Below, piece by piece: positions 1-9,578 of a stretch of DNA of 64,000 nt (within the stretch, counting starts at the first letter, position 1; each line of letters opens with the position of its first letter). Under the pieces are notes generated by a model, which had not been told where the DNA came from, searched no databases, and saw only the letters and a list, made by a program, of their open reading frames with translations. Source of the DNA: an uncultured Muribaculaceae bacterium (GTDB taxonomy: Bacteria > Bacteroidota > Bacteroidia > Bacteroidales > Muribaculaceae); contig CALUMI010000009.1 in the NCBI GenBank assembly GCA_944321725.1, positions 1 through 64,000 of the forward strand, in the 5' to 3' direction. The translations under genes were made by a program, and so were the position numbers.

Positions 1-850
1 AACGCAATGTGGCGTAGACTTCTACATTAACACAGGCGAAAGCAAGGACATCTGTGGTGTCTTGACCGAGCATAAGACGTTTAAGACAGATTTTTTCAGC
101 TTCTATTTCTTTCGTCGTGCCAATGGATATGTGCTGTTAAATTTCCGCAAGGTGGATTTGCGTGACAACATGGTGCTGCTCCTGTCGCCGCACCAGCAAC
201 AGGAGTGGCACGTGAATGAAACAGAACTGGACTACACTTTCCTTATCTTTCGCGAAGACTTTATGCGCACGTTCATCGCCGACAAGTTTTTCGTTTATCG
301 TCTGCTGTATTATTATCAAACCGACACTCCACCATATCTGTTTGCAACACAGGAAAAACTGTCAGAATATATTCACCTCTTAGGAAAAATAAAACAGGAA
401 TTGCTGCATCCCGTGGCAGACTCCTACAACCTCATCGTGTCCGTGCTTTATTATCTGTTAGTGATTATCAACAGGGCATACGCCAAAACTTATCGTCTGC
501 CTGTCGAAGTTCCGAAAAACAATTATGCGTTTCAGTTTAAGGACTTGCTCGAAAAGCATATCCATTCTGTGCAACGTGTTCAAAGATATGCCGAGCTACT
601 TCATATAAGCCGCGTTACACTGAACAATTCTGTAATTGCACAGTTCGGCGTATCTGCCACCCACTTGCTGAAACAGCGTCTGTTGGAAGAGCTGAAAAAT
701 GAATTGCTGTTCTCCAACCATACCGTCAACGAGTTGGCTGACGAGTTTCATTTTTCCGACCCAAGCCATTTGATGCGCTTCTTCAAACAACAGACAGGAA
801 AGACTTTCACACAATACAGGATGGACTACTACAAAGGAATCTATGAATAA
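1..850 (+). CDS. AraC family transcriptional regulator (5' end outside window)
   Basis: The reading frame is open from base 2, so the N terminus lies outside the window; a TTG at 62 is not a credible start because coding-like sequence (FYINTGESKDICG) precedes it. The visible part has an N-terminal cupin-like sensor region and, over the last 100 residues, a double helix-turn-helix with the AraC signature (VNELADEFHFSDPSHLMRFF, then KQQTGKTFTQYR). Such proteins bind DNA and usually respond to a small ligand. The target cannot be inferred because the upstream neighbour is not visible. A weak hairpin with four T follows at 911-940. Confidence 0.9.
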   Translation, partial: TQCGVDFYINTGESKDICGVLTEHKTFKTDFFSFYFFRRANGYVLLNFRKVDLRDNMVLLLSPHQQQEWHVNETELDYTFLIFREDFMRTFIADKFFVYRLLYYYQTDTPPYLFATQEKLSEYIHLLGKIKQELLHPVADSYNLIVSVLYYLLVIINRAYAKTYRLPVEVPKNNYAFQFKDLLEKHIHSVQRVQRYAELLHISRVTLNNSVIAQFGVSATHLLKQRLLEELKNELLFSNHTVNELADEFHFSDPSHLMRFFKQQTGKTFTQYRMDYYKGIYE

Positions 851-910
851 AAACCAACAAACATCAATATTTGCTTTTCAACCCATTAATTTTGAGTTTT
901 TATCTGAACG

Positions 911-940
911 CAAGATTGTATAGATTAAACATCTTGTTTT
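911..940 (+). terminator. possible weak terminator after the AraC gene
   Basis: CAAGAT (911-916) can pair with ATCTTG (931-936), followed by TTTT. The stem has only 6 bp and the loop is 14 nt, so this is tentative. Confidence 0.3.
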
Positions 941-964
941 AATATCGTAGTTTTAATACAGCCA

Positions 965-1402
965 TCAATCTTCGTCATCGAAGAAATCGTCATCAAAATC
1001 AAAATCTGTTTCACTATAAGAATAGGCATCGTCAGTAAAGCGCGACAATTCGCGCCCTTCTTTTTTCGTGGGCCGTCCCAACCCTTTTTGCCTGTTTATA
1101 AATCCGGTAATCTTGACCATTTCAAGCAATTCCAACTGACTCGGCGGAGTGATATTCTCCAAATATTCAGGCACAAGTTTCGCGCCCATCCTGTTTTCGG
1201 CCAACGCTTTTACCCTGAAAGAATACGTAACGGGTGGTTTCCGCACATCCACAATCTCGCCAACCCGCAGCGGACGCGACGGCTTCACATTGACCCCGCC
1301 CACCGACACTCTGCCCTTCTTGCATGCTTCGGTGGCAATGGTGCGGGTTTTAAAAATCCGTGTTGCCCACAGCCATTTATCTATTCTTACCTCTTTTTCC
1401 AT
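965..1402 (-). CDS. hslR: S4-domain RNA-binding protein, Hsp15-like
   Basis: A 145-residue protein starting MEKEVRIDKWLWATRIFKTR, the S4 RNA-binding fold of Hsp15 (residues about 5-60, with RVSVGGVNVKPSRPLRVGE in the middle). In E. coli Hsp15 binds 50S subunits that carry a stalled nascent chain and tRNA and helps recycle them. The C-terminal tail is very acidic (runs of D and E after residue 130), an extension E. coli Hsp15 lacks. It is the last gene of a probable rplY-pth-hslR operon, 3 nt after pth; all three genes concern ribosomes or peptidyl-tRNA, which supports the assignment. Confidence 0.88.
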   Translation of the reverse strand: MEKEVRIDKWLWATRIFKTRTIATEACKKGRVSVGGVNVKPSRPLRVGEIVDVRKPPVTYSFRVKALAENRMGAKLVPEYLENITPPSQLELLEMVKITGFINRQKGLGRPTKKEGRELSRFTDDAYSYSETDFDFDDDFFDDED

Positions 1403-1405
1403 TTG

Positions 1406-1969
1406 TCACTTATTGTTGAATTGGTTCATCGTTATTTCCAAACCGGCAAGGCAGAAACTCTTTATCGCCTCCACCGCCAATTCTATCCTTTTATTCAACA
1501 ACAATCTCTCCTCGTCGGAAAATTCACCGAGCACATAATCCACCTGACAGCCTTTCGGAAAATCATTGCCTATCCCAAAACGCAAACGTGGATATGCCTG
1601 AGTTCCTATCGCTGCCACAATGCTCTTCAATCCGTTATGTCCGGCATCGCTTCCTTTCCCCTTAATTCTTATGGCACCCAACGGCAAAGCCAAATCGTCG
1701 ACTACTATCAAAAGATTCTCGATGTCGATTTTTTCCTTATCCAACCAATATCTCACGGCATTGCCGCTTAAATTCATATACGTTGAGGGCTTCAGAAGAA
1801 TCAACTGCTTGTTTTTCAAACGCATTTCGGCGACATCACCATAACGGCGTGATGAAAAACAGGTATTGGATGCCTCTGCCAAGGCATCCAATACCATAAA
1901 TCCCATATTGTGGCGGGTATTACGGTACTCAGGACCGATATTTCCCAACCCTACAATTAAATATTTCAT
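1406..1969 (-). CDS. pth: peptidyl-tRNA hydrolase
   Basis: A 187-residue enzyme, the normal length for Pth, which cleaves the ester bond of peptidyl-tRNAs released from stalled ribosomes and so returns tRNA to the pool. The active-site framework is complete: [15 protein letters not shown] gives N10 and catalytic H20, N66 lies in PSTYMNLSG, and VVDDLALP and GHNGLKS supply the acidic residue (D91/D92) and N112. It begins 6 nt after the rplY stop and ends 3 nt before hslR, so the three are very likely cotranscribed. Confidence 0.97.
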   Translation of the reverse strand: MKYLIVGLGNIGPEYRNTRHNMGFMVLDALAEASNTCFSSRRYGDVAEMRLKNKQLILLKPSTYMNLSGNAVRYWLDKEKIDIENLLIVVDDLALPLGAIRIKGKGSDAGHNGLKSIVAAIGTQAYPRLRFGIGNDFPKGCQVDYVLGEFSDEERLLLNKRIELAVEAIKSFCLAGLEITMNQFNNK

Positions 1970-1975
1970 CGATTA

Positions 1976-2635
1976 TTATTTACCGGCAGCTTCCTGTGCG
2001 GCTTGAGCGCCACGTGCGGCACGAGTCAACTGAACGGCGCAAACCACAGCATTCTTCGCGTTCATCAATTCCAAACCGTCGAAATGCAAGTCGCCGATTT
2101 GCAAAGTCTTGCCAAGACCGAGATTGTCAACATTGACAACCACTCTTTCCGGAATGGAAGTATACACGGCTTTTACTTTTATCTTCTTCATCGACAAAGT
2201 AAGTTTACCACCGGCTTTAACACCCTCGGCATGTCCCTCAAGTTTCACAGGCACTTCCATTACTATAGGCTTCTTCTCGGAAACTTCAAGCAGGTCGATA
2301 TGCAAAATGCTGTCGGTCACAGGATGGAACTGTATCTCTTTCAACACAGCATTTTTCTTCACGCCGTTAACATTCAAATCAATGGCGAAAATATCAGGCG
2401 TATAAATCAAATTGCGCACATCTTCCACCTTAACTTGCAAATTAGTGGTGATGATACCTCTGTTGTTGGCTATCTCAACAACTTTCTCACCATCGTTCAA
2501 CTTTCCATTGTAAGGCAAATCAACGATTTTACCGCCATTCATTACAACAGGAATAAGTCCCGCTTTGCGCAATTCTTTAGTCGCTTTTTTACCAACCGCT
2601 GTTCTCGGTTGCGCTGACAATTCGTAAGTCTTCAT
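1976..2635 (-). CDS. rplY: 50S ribosomal protein L25/CTC
   Basis: A 219-residue protein of the long L25/TL5/CTC type. Residues 1-92 form the 5S rRNA-binding L25 domain (start MKTYELSAQPRTAVGKKATK) and residues about 100-185 the beta-rich C-terminal domain found in CTC and TL5; the end is an Ala-rich tail. It binds 5S rRNA in the central protuberance of the 50S subunit. It is first in the rplY-pth-hslR operon, and a near-consensus promoter lies about 80 nt upstream. The rplY-pth order is common in bacteria. Confidence 0.96.
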   Translation of the reverse strand: MKTYELSAQPRTAVGKKATKELRKAGLIPVVMNGGKIVDLPYNGKLNDGEKVVEIANNRGIITTNLQVKVEDVRNLIYTPDIFAIDLNVNGVKKNAVLKEIQFHPVTDSILHIDLLEVSEKKPIVMEVPVKLEGHAEGVKAGGKLTLSMKKIKVKAVYTSIPERVVVNVDNLGLGKTLQIGDLHFDGLELMNAKNAVVCAVQLTRAARGAQAAQEAAGK

Positions 2636-2715
2636 TTTGTAAAATTTTTGTGTTACTCAAAATTAAGTTCTTTGCTTCCTAATTTCCCATCACACGGAAT
2701 CTTAAAAAAGCGTGG

Positions 2716-2747
2716 CAAAGATAGCAACTTTTCGCCTATTGGCAAAA
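2716..2747 (-). promoter_or_regulatory. promoter of the rplY-pth-hslR operon
   Basis: On the minus strand, TTTTG (2743-2747 complemented) is followed after 19 bp by TATCTTTG (2716-2723 complemented). This matches the Bacteroidota consensus TTTG-N19/20-TAnnTTTG and points at rplY. Confidence 0.75.
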
Positions 2748-2807
2748 TAAACTCCCATATATGATTATTTCTAAAACAACCAGAACGTTTTATTTCGGTA
2801 TTTTCTG

Positions 2808-2815
2808 TATCTTCG
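2808..2815 (+). promoter_or_regulatory. probable -7 box of the SLC13 permease gene
   Basis: TATCTTCG differs from TAnnTTTG at one base and lies 29 bp before the ATG at 2845. A T-rich run about 20 bp upstream (CGTTTTATT) may be the -33 element. Confidence 0.5.
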
Positions 2816-2844
2816 CATAAACGTTAAATCAGTCAAATAATATT

Positions 2845-4698
2845 ATGTGGACAGCTATTATAATACTTGCCATTGCAGCCGTGTTTTTCGCTATAGGAAA
2901 AATACGTTCCGATGTAGTGGCTCTTTGCTCTCTCGTGCTACTGCTAATATTTCATATTCTCACCCCCGATGAGGCACTGTCGGGCTTCTCCAATTCCATA
3001 GTGATAATGATGGTAGGGTTGTTTGTTGTCGGAGGAGCCATATTCCAGACCGGTCTTGCAAAAATGATAAGCTCGCATCTGCTGAAATTGGCAGGCAAAA
3101 GCGAATCCCGGTTGCTGCTGCTTGTGATAATCGTCACAGCGGCGATAGGCGCATTCGTGAGCAACACCGGAACAGTGGCATTAATGCTGCCGATAGTTGT
3201 AAGTCTTGCCGCAAACGCGAAAGTGTCGTCGAGCCGTTTGCTAATGCCTCTTGCATTTGCCAGCAGCATGGGAGGGATGATGACATTAATCGGAACGCCT
3301 CCCAACCTCGTAATAGAAGAAACACTTGTTTCAGCCGGCTATGAGCCGCTCTCGTTTTTCTCTTTTCTGCCGGTGGGACTTGTATGCTTAGCCACAGGTA
3401 TAATCGTGCTGATGCCGCTCAGCAAACTGTTCCTTTCGAAAAAATCAAAAAACAAAGCGCAAAAAGGAGGCAAGTCCTTGCAACAATTAGTAAGCGAATA
3501 CGGCATATCAAACAATCTGTTCCGATTATTGGCCAACGACAAAACAGACATAATAGGAAAAACCATTGTCGATTTAGGCATACGCAACAAATACGGGCTC
3601 AATATCCTCGAAATAAGGCGAGGTGACGCCTCCCGGCATAAATTTTTGAAAACCATAACCCAAAAACTTGCCGACCCCGACACGACCATACAGGCGGGCG
3701 ATATACTTTACATCAGCGGCGAATTTCCTCAGATAAAAAAATTTGCCGACGATTATGGACTCAAAATGCTCGACAACCACGCCACTGAAGAATCCCAAAG
3801 CAATAATGTCATCGATTTTTACGACATCGGTATTGCCGAAATAGTATTAATGCCCACATCCCGGTTGCTCAACCGCACAATAATGGAAATCGGATTCCGC
3901 GATAAATTCAATGTCAATGTCTTGGGAATACGCCGCCGCAAAGAGTATATACTGCAAGACTTGGGCAACGTAAAAGTGCATAGCGGCGACGTGATGCTCG
4001 TACAAGGAGCATGGAGCGACATCGCCCGTCTGAACCGGGAAGATGCCGACTGGGTCGTTTTAGGGCAGCCGTTGGAAGAGGCTGCAAAAGTGACACTCGA
4101 CTACAAAGCGCCGGTAGCGGCGGCTATAATGCTGCTGATGATAGCGATGATGGTATTCGACTTTATACCTGTGGCACCTGTTACAGCCGTCATGATTGCG
4201 GCATTGCTGATGGTGCTCACAGGATGTTTCCGCAATGTGGAGGCAGCCTATAAAACCATTAATTGGGAAAGCGTAGTGCTGATTGCAGCCATGCTACCAA
4301 TGTCACTCGCCCTTGAAAAGACAGGCGCGTCGACTTTCATTTCAAACTCATTGGTTCAAGGATTGGGCGACTACGGGCCATTTGCGCTAATGGCCGGAAT
4401 ATATTTCACCACCTCACTGCTCACAATGTTCATCAGCAACACGGCAACCGCCGTGCTTCTCGCCCCGATAGCGTTGCAGAGCGCCACACAAATGGGGATA
4501 AGCCCTGTACCGTTTTTGTTTGCTGTAGCGGTAGGAGCAAGCATGTGCTTTGCCTCTCCTTTCTCCACTCCGCCAAACGCGCTCGTGATGCCTGCCGGCC
4601 AATATAAATTCACGGACTATATAAAAGTAGGATTGCCTTTACAGATAATAATGGGAATCGTGATGATATTTGCCCTGCCTCTGCTGTTTCCGTTCTGA
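2845..4698 (+). CDS. SLC13/DASS-type anion permease with two cytoplasmic RCK_C (TrkA-C) domains
   Basis: A 617-residue inner-membrane transporter. The first 200 residues hold five or six membrane spans, including FVSNTGTVALMLPIVVSLA and GTPPNLVIEE, both typical of the CitMHS/DASS fold. Two TrkA-C-like regulatory domains follow (about 215-295 and 305-385, each ending in a segment such as AGDILYISGEF or SGDVMLVQGAW). A second membrane block has the repeated motif SNTATAVLLAPIAL and ends near the C terminus. Members carry sulfate, dicarboxylates or other anions with sodium or protons; the substrate cannot be read from sequence. It has its own promoter and no cotranscribed neighbour. Confidence 0.9.
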   Translation: MWTAIIILAIAAVFFAIGKIRSDVVALCSLVLLLIFHILTPDEALSGFSNSIVIMMVGLFVVGGAIFQTGLAKMISSHLLKLAGKSESRLLLLVIIVTAAIGAFVSNTGTVALMLPIVVSLAANAKVSSSRLLMPLAFASSMGGMMTLIGTPPNLVIEETLVSAGYEPLSFFSFLPVGLVCLATGIIVLMPLSKLFLSKKSKNKAQKGGKSLQQLVSEYGISNNLFRLLANDKTDIIGKTIVDLGIRNKYGLNILEIRRGDASRHKFLKTITQKLADPDTTIQAGDILYISGEFPQIKKFADDYGLKMLDNHATEESQSNNVIDFYDIGIAEIVLMPTSRLLNRTIMEIGFRDKFNVNVLGIRRRKEYILQDLGNVKVHSGDVMLVQGAWSDIARLNREDADWVVLGQPLEEAAKVTLDYKAPVAAAIMLLMIAMMVFDFIPVAPVTAVMIAALLMVLTGCFRNVEAAYKTINWESVVLIAAMLPMSLALEKTGASTFISNSLVQGLGDYGPFALMAGIYFTTSLLTMFISNTATAVLLAPIALQSATQMGISPVPFLFAVAVGASMCFASPFSTPPNALVMPAGQYKFTDYIKVGLPLQIIMGIVMIFALPLLFPF

Positions 4699-4866
4699 AA
4701 AACCTGTCAACTAATAATAAAAGAAAGCTTAGTTTTAAAAACTCGACAATGGGGCATAAGACAGAGTCTCGTGAGGCTTAACCACGAGCAAACGGAGCGT
4801 GGCTTGGCATGGAATGCAAATATCTGTCATCCTTAAAAAATGCAGGGCAATAAACAATACAAAAAT
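4699..4866. other. intergenic stretch with a short hairpin, no gene seen
   Basis: Between the permease and the DPP III gene, upstream of the terminator-like hairpin. It contains CTCGTG (4768-4773) and CACGAG (4783-4788), a 6-bp stem with a 9-nt loop. I see no convincing reading frame, promoter or tRNA. Confidence 0.5.
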
Positions 4867-4911
4867 GGCAACCTTTATGCCGCATTGGATAAAGGCTGCC
4901 GATTTTTTTTT
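4867..4911. terminator. bidirectional terminator between convergent genes
   Basis: GGCAACCTTTAT (4867-4878) pairs with ATAAAGGCTGCC (4889-4900) with one A/C mismatch. A nine-T run follows at 4903-4911 on the + strand, and ATTTTTG follows on the - strand. It lies between the convergent permease and DPP III genes and could serve both. Confidence 0.7.
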
Positions 4912-4930
4912 ACTTATATCAGAATTAATA

Positions 4931-6973
4931 TTACTTGGTCAAAGGAGAATAATTGTCCGAATAGCGAAGCATCTGCTCTACATAGCCTTCCGTATAATCG
5001 ACCTTAACGTCAGTGATATTTCCATTTTCGTCAACAACAGGCGTATAAACAGGATTTACAAATCCCTTATAAGGAGCAATGTTGAGCTTGGAATAACGCT
5101 CAAGCACTTCTTTGTGAAGATTTTGGTCGACTTTCACGCCGTAATCTTCCACCAATTTGCGGCCTGCCTCATAGTCGCCTTCCGACTTAATACGCTGCAC
5201 TTCAGCAAGCAACTGTCCGAACAAACCGCGCAATTTCACGTAATCGTTTATCTTGATAAAGGTTTTGCCATCTTTCTTCACCATCTCAATCACATTGTCC
5301 GGCTTGCCTTTTTCATATACCCACTTGGAAATCAGTTGACGATTGCGCATGTGGGCTTCCTCGATGTTCTTTCCCAACTCGATACGCATCAACTGTGTCA
5401 TCAATCCGTTCAGAATATATTTATAATACTCTGCCTTATAGGCGTTCTCATTGTCGAGCAAGCCAAGTTCTATCAATTTCGGGTCAGCGAGATAATAAAG
5501 TGCGAACAAGTCCGCGCGCGTTTCCTCCAAAGTAGAGCCGTGTTCCTTCAAAGCGTCATCGTGAACTCCCGGCAACAATTTTCCTGAAGCGTGGCCAAGA
5601 CATTCATGCAAGTCGGTGTGCATATTATCCACAACAAACAGATACTTGTCCATCAAATCGCTCGTTTCCTTATCTATCACAAACTCCTCATTGAAGCCAT
5701 CGCCATGCGATGCCTGATCGTAAGCCTCCGTAATATTTTCCAATGTGACCGACTTAGAACCGTGAGAGGCGCGAATCCAGTTGGCATTAGGCAAATTGAT
5801 GCCTATCGGTGTAGCCGGATATGCGTCGCCCGCAAGCATGGCGGCTGTGATGACTTTCGCTGTCACACCTTTCACATTTTCTTTTTTGAAACGCGGATCC
5901 ACCGGAGAGTTTTGCTCAAACCACTGCGCGTTCTGGCTGATTACCTCCGTGCGATGAGAAGCCTTCTCGTTCTTGAAATTCACAATCGACTCCCACGCCC
6001 CCTTATATCCGAGAGGGTCGCCATAGCTCTCGATGAAACCGTTAACAAAGTCAACTTTGCTTGCCGTGTCGTCCACCCAAAGGATAGAATATTCATCAAA
6101 AGTTCTCAAATCGCCGGTAGTATAGTATTCTATCAATTTTGCTATCGTCTTCTTCTGCGAATCATTCTCAGCCACAGCCTCTGCCTTTTTCAGATTTTCC
6201 ACTATCTTCTCAATAGCCGCGCTATAACGTCCGCCAATTTTATAGACTTCCTCAACAAGTTTTCCGTCTTTTTTTACCAAACGCGAATTTAACCCATACG
6301 AAACAGGCGCAGTGTCACCCGGCAATTTCATGGCGCCGTAGAATGCCTCAACTTCAGCCTGTGTCACTCCCTCTCCATAATAATTATTGGCAGAAGTTGC
6401 TATCAAATCCTGACCGGCAAGCTGATTGACGCGCTTCGGCAACACTGTCGGGTCGAAAATCACCGGTGTGATTTCCGAAAGAAAAGCATCCACTGTCTGC
6501 CCTTCAGCAAGCGGTAGCTTCCCGGCAGGCAATTTTCCGGCTTCCGCAGTAAAAAATTCCTGCGAGAATTTGGGAACGAACTTATCAGTGGAATAATGAT
6601 GATAAATGCCATTGGCAAACCATACCTGCTTCAGATATTCCACAAATCCCTTGTAGTCAGCGCTCTCCTTGTCGCCATCGTAATTTTTATAAATCTCTTC
6701 GAGCGTTGTGCGTATCGCCAAATTGTAACGCCCGTTTTGATCCGTAAGAATATCGCGCCCGTAAAGAGCGGCCTCTGTCAAATAATACACAAGCTCTTTC
6801 TGCTTGGGTGTAAGTTGTTCGAAGTCGGTCACCTTGTAACGCAATACTTCGATGTCAGCAAATCTGTCCACTTTGTAATTAAAATCTTCCGTTCCGGTAT
6901 TCTTGTCCGAAGAACAAGAGCTCAAGGCAAGGGCGACAGCCGCAAGCGATGAAGTGATAAACGCCTTATTCAT
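4931..6973 (-). CDS. dipeptidyl peptidase III (M49 zinc peptidase), predicted lipoprotein
   Basis: A 680-residue zinc exopeptidase that removes dipeptides from the N terminus of oligopeptides. The defining M49 motif HECLGH (HExxGH) is at residues 456-461, and EETRAD at 483-488 supplies the third zinc ligand. The N terminus has a signal peptide ending in a lipobox (ALALSSC, Cys about 20), so it is probably anchored in the envelope, unlike the cytosolic eukaryotic enzymes. Bacteroides DPP III proteins have this layout. The gene follows the rlmI-like gene by 21 nt and is the last of the dxr-rseP-rlmI run; a terminator-like hairpin follows. Confidence 0.95.
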   Translation of the reverse strand: MNKAFITSSLAAVALALSSCSSDKNTGTEDFNYKVDRFADIEVLRYKVTDFEQLTPKQKELVYYLTEAALYGRDILTDQNGRYNLAIRTTLEEIYKNYDGDKESADYKGFVEYLKQVWFANGIYHHYSTDKFVPKFSQEFFTAEAGKLPAGKLPLAEGQTVDAFLSEITPVIFDPTVLPKRVNQLAGQDLIATSANNYYGEGVTQAEVEAFYGAMKLPGDTAPVSYGLNSRLVKKDGKLVEEVYKIGGRYSAAIEKIVENLKKAEAVAENDSQKKTIAKLIEYYTTGDLRTFDEYSILWVDDTASKVDFVNGFIESYGDPLGYKGAWESIVNFKNEKASHRTEVISQNAQWFEQNSPVDPRFKKENVKGVTAKVITAAMLAGDAYPATPIGINLPNANWIRASHGSKSVTLENITEAYDQASHGDGFNEEFVIDKETSDLMDKYLFVVDNMHTDLHECLGHASGKLLPGVHDDALKEHGSTLEETRADLFALYYLADPKLIELGLLDNENAYKAEYYKYILNGLMTQLMRIELGKNIEEAHMRNRQLISKWVYEKGKPDNVIEMVKKDGKTFIKINDYVKLRGLFGQLLAEVQRIKSEGDYEAGRKLVEDYGVKVDQNLHKEVLERYSKLNIAPYKGFVNPVYTPVVDENGNITDVKVDYTEGYVEQMLRYSDNYSPLTK

Positions 6974-6994
6974 ACTACTATGGTTTATAATTAA

Positions 6995-8176
6995 TTATTC
7001 AACATAAAGCACCAATCCTTTAAGATATTCTCCTTCCGGATGATAAATGCTGACAGGATGATCAGCGGGCTGTGTGAGCTGATGAAGGATGCGCACTCTC
7101 CTGCCTGATTGGGCCGCCGCACTAAACACCGCCAAACGGAACTGCTCTTTTGAAACAGCCTGCGAGCACGAGAATGTAAACAAAATACCGCCCGGCAATA
7201 TCTTGTCGAATGCTTTGGCGTTAATTTTGCGATAGCCCATAAGCGCATTTTTCAACGCGCTTTTATGCTTCGCGAAAGCCGGCGGGTCAAGCACAATAAG
7301 GTCATACCTGCCGTCTATCCCGTTAAGGAATTTGAAAGCATCGTCCTCAAAAGCCTCATGACGCTTATCGCCGGGAAAATTAAGCTCCACATTCTCCTTT
7401 GTTAATTGTATGGCTTTCGCCGAACTGTCGACAGAATGCACCAACTTTGCGCCGCCTCTCATCGCATAAAACGAGAATCCGCCAGTATAGCAAAACATAT
7501 TCAGCACCGAACGCCCTGTAGAATACCTCTCAAGCAGCAAGCGGTTATCGCGCTGATCTACAAAAAAACCCGTTTTCTGCCCACGCAGCCAGTCCACACG
7601 AAATTTCAGTCCGTTCTCAACAGCGATATTTGTTTCGTAGCCACCTATTATATAATCATTTTGAGGGTCAAGCTCCGCCTTATAAGGCAACGTTGTTTCC
7701 GACTTGTAATACACGTTTCTCAGCATTCCGCCGGAAACATCGATTAAAGCCGAAGCTATAATGTCGCGTGCAAAATGCATTCCCGGAGAATGAGCCTGCA
7801 CCACAGCCGTACCTCCATATATGTCAATGACAAGTCCCGGCAAGAAATCGCCCTCGCCGTGCACAAGACGAAAAGCATTGTTGTCAGGACGTATCAAGCC
7901 AATCGATTCACGCAGGCTTAACGCTTTGCGAAGACGCTCCTCAAAGAATTTTTTATCTATCCGGCGCGTAGAAAAATCAAGAATCCTCACGGCGATGCTT
8001 CCGATTTGATAATGCCCTACAGCAAGAAACTTGCCATCATTTGAACATATATCGACAACATCACCCTCTTCCACGCCGTCATCGATATGCGCGACAGCAC
8101 CGGAAAACACCCATGGATGAAACCGCCTCAAGGATTCTTCTTTCCCTTTCTTAAGAATTATTTTTTTATAGTCCAT
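6995..8176 (-). CDS. rlmI: class I rRNA (cytosine-C5-)-methyltransferase, RlmI family
   Basis: A 393-residue SAM-dependent RNA methyltransferase. An N-terminal PUA domain (residues 1-75, with SGAVAH and GDVVDIC) is followed by an RlmI-type central domain with GQKTGFFVDQR (199-209). The Rossmann fold contains MFCYTGGFSFYA (227-238), the motif LDPPAFAK (296-303) and the catalytic Cys in FTFSCSQA (C337). E. coli RlmI makes m5C1962 in 23S rRNA; the site here is inferred by family only. It lies 11 nt downstream of rseP and 21 nt upstream of the DPP III gene in one transcriptional run. Confidence 0.9.
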   Translation of the reverse strand: MDYKKIILKKGKEESLRRFHPWVFSGAVAHIDDGVEEGDVVDICSNDGKFLAVGHYQIGSIAVRILDFSTRRIDKKFFEERLRKALSLRESIGLIRPDNNAFRLVHGEGDFLPGLVIDIYGGTAVVQAHSPGMHFARDIIASALIDVSGGMLRNVYYKSETTLPYKAELDPQNDYIIGGYETNIAVENGLKFRVDWLRGQKTGFFVDQRDNRLLLERYSTGRSVLNMFCYTGGFSFYAMRGGAKLVHSVDSSAKAIQLTKENVELNFPGDKRHEAFEDDAFKFLNGIDGRYDLIVLDPPAFAKHKSALKNALMGYRKINAKAFDKILPGGILFTFSCSQAVSKEQFRLAVFSAAAQSGRRVRILHQLTQPADHPVSIYHPEGEYLKGLVLYVE

Positions 8177-8187
8177 CTAAACATGTT

Positions 8188-9564
8188 TTATTTAAAGAAG
8201 AACCTGTAAATATCATTGCCGTTAGCATAAAGCAACAGAGCCACCAACAATACAAGCCCCGTCATTTGGGCATATTCCAGCACCTTTTGGCTCGGCTGCC
8301 TGCCTGTTATCATCTCATAAATCAGAAATACCACATGTCCGCCGTCCAATGCCGGGATAGGAAGTATGTTCATAAATGCCAACGCCACAGAAATGAAAGC
8401 GGTAATTACCCAAAACTGATACCAATTCCAGCTGTCGGGAAACATATCGCCTATGGCGCCGAAACCTCCAAGACTTTGAGCCCCCTCCTTTGTAAACACA
8501 TATTTCATCTGCTCCACATAGGAGGTCAATTTATCCACTCCTATCTCAATTCCGCGCGGCACCGACTCCAACAATGAATACTTAATTACCTCCGTATGAT
8601 ATATTTCGGTTATGGGGGTAAGCAATATTCCTATTTTTCCGGTTTCCGTAGTGTGCAATGATGCCTCAGACTGCGTTCCGTCGGATTTCACATACCGCAA
8701 AGTGATATCCTCACCTTTTCTTTTAGCGAGTTCCGCCGAAAACACATCCCATGTTTCTGCCGGGACACCATCGACGGCAACAATACGGTCGCCAGCCTCC
8801 AGTCCCGCCTTTTCAGCCGCCTCCCCTTTTACAGGCTCTTTCACCACCACAGGAAAACGATAAGTCATAAACCCGAAACCGTTGTCCTTGTCAGTCAGCT
8901 CCTTATTGACAGCCATTACCATATTCTCAGGCAAATTTATCGCCACAGTATCTTTTCCGTCGCGCAACACCGTCACAGTCTTTGACTCAAGCATGTGCAA
9001 AAGGTCGAAATCAGCGGCGTCAATTTCCTCGCCATCGGCATATAAAGGAATATCTCCATCCTTAAAGCCTACATTATGGGCAGTTTCGCAATACTGCATG
9101 CCGTAAGTCGCATTTTTGTAAGGGATATACGCGTCGCCCCAAGTATACGCTATTCCGGCATAAATCACAATGGCAAGAATGAAGTTGAACACCACACCGG
9201 CAACCATGACCAACAGCCTCTGCCATGCAGGTTTTGCACGAAATTCCCACGGTTGAACCGGCTGCTTCAGTTGCTCCGTATCCATCGACTCATCAATCAT
9301 TCCGGAAATTTTGCAATATCCACCGAGTGGCAACCAACCTATGCCGTACTCTGTATCTCTCCATGATGCTTTATTCTCTGTACCGGGCTTTTTCTTAGGC
9401 TTATACTTAAAAAGGCTGAACCAAGGGTCAAAAAATATGTAAAACTTCTCCACACGTATCCCGAATATCCTCGCAAACAAATAGTGTCCGAACTCATGCA
9501 CTATGACAAGTATGCCAAATGCAGCTATCAGTTGCGCCGCTTTTATAAAAAAAGATGCTTCCAT
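8188..9564 (-). CDS. rseP: site-2 metalloprotease, RseP family
   Basis: A 458-residue integral membrane zinc protease. HEFGH (residues 23-27) in the first membrane span is the zinc site, and NILPIPALDGGH near residue 400 supplies the third ligand in the conserved LDG motif. A PDZ domain lies at about 225-300 (EKAGLEAGDRIVAVDGV). RseP enzymes cut single-span proteins such as anti-sigma factors or leftover signal peptides within the membrane. The gene sits directly downstream of dxr, an arrangement common in bacteria. An ECF sigma gene lies 2 kb away on the other strand, but no anti-sigma gene is visible, so a functional link is only speculation. Confidence 0.95.
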   Translation of the reverse strand: MEASFFIKAAQLIAAFGILVIVHEFGHYLFARIFGIRVEKFYIFFDPWFSLFKYKPKKKPGTENKASWRDTEYGIGWLPLGGYCKISGMIDESMDTEQLKQPVQPWEFRAKPAWQRLLVMVAGVVFNFILAIVIYAGIAYTWGDAYIPYKNATYGMQYCETAHNVGFKDGDIPLYADGEEIDAADFDLLHMLESKTVTVLRDGKDTVAINLPENMVMAVNKELTDKDNGFGFMTYRFPVVVKEPVKGEAAEKAGLEAGDRIVAVDGVPAETWDVFSAELAKRKGEDITLRYVKSDGTQSEASLHTTETGKIGILLTPITEIYHTEVIKYSLLESVPRGIEIGVDKLTSYVEQMKYVFTKEGAQSLGGFGAIGDMFPDSWNWYQFWVITAFISVALAFMNILPIPALDGGHVVFLIYEMITGRQPSQKVLEYAQMTGLVLLVALLLYANGNDIYRFFFK

Positions 9565-9578
9565 TAAAATATATGTTC

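Noticed and set aside
4799..5587. A 262-residue + strand open frame
   Set aside because: Mostly antisense to the DPP III gene, no family resemblance, and it runs through the terminator hairpin at 4867.
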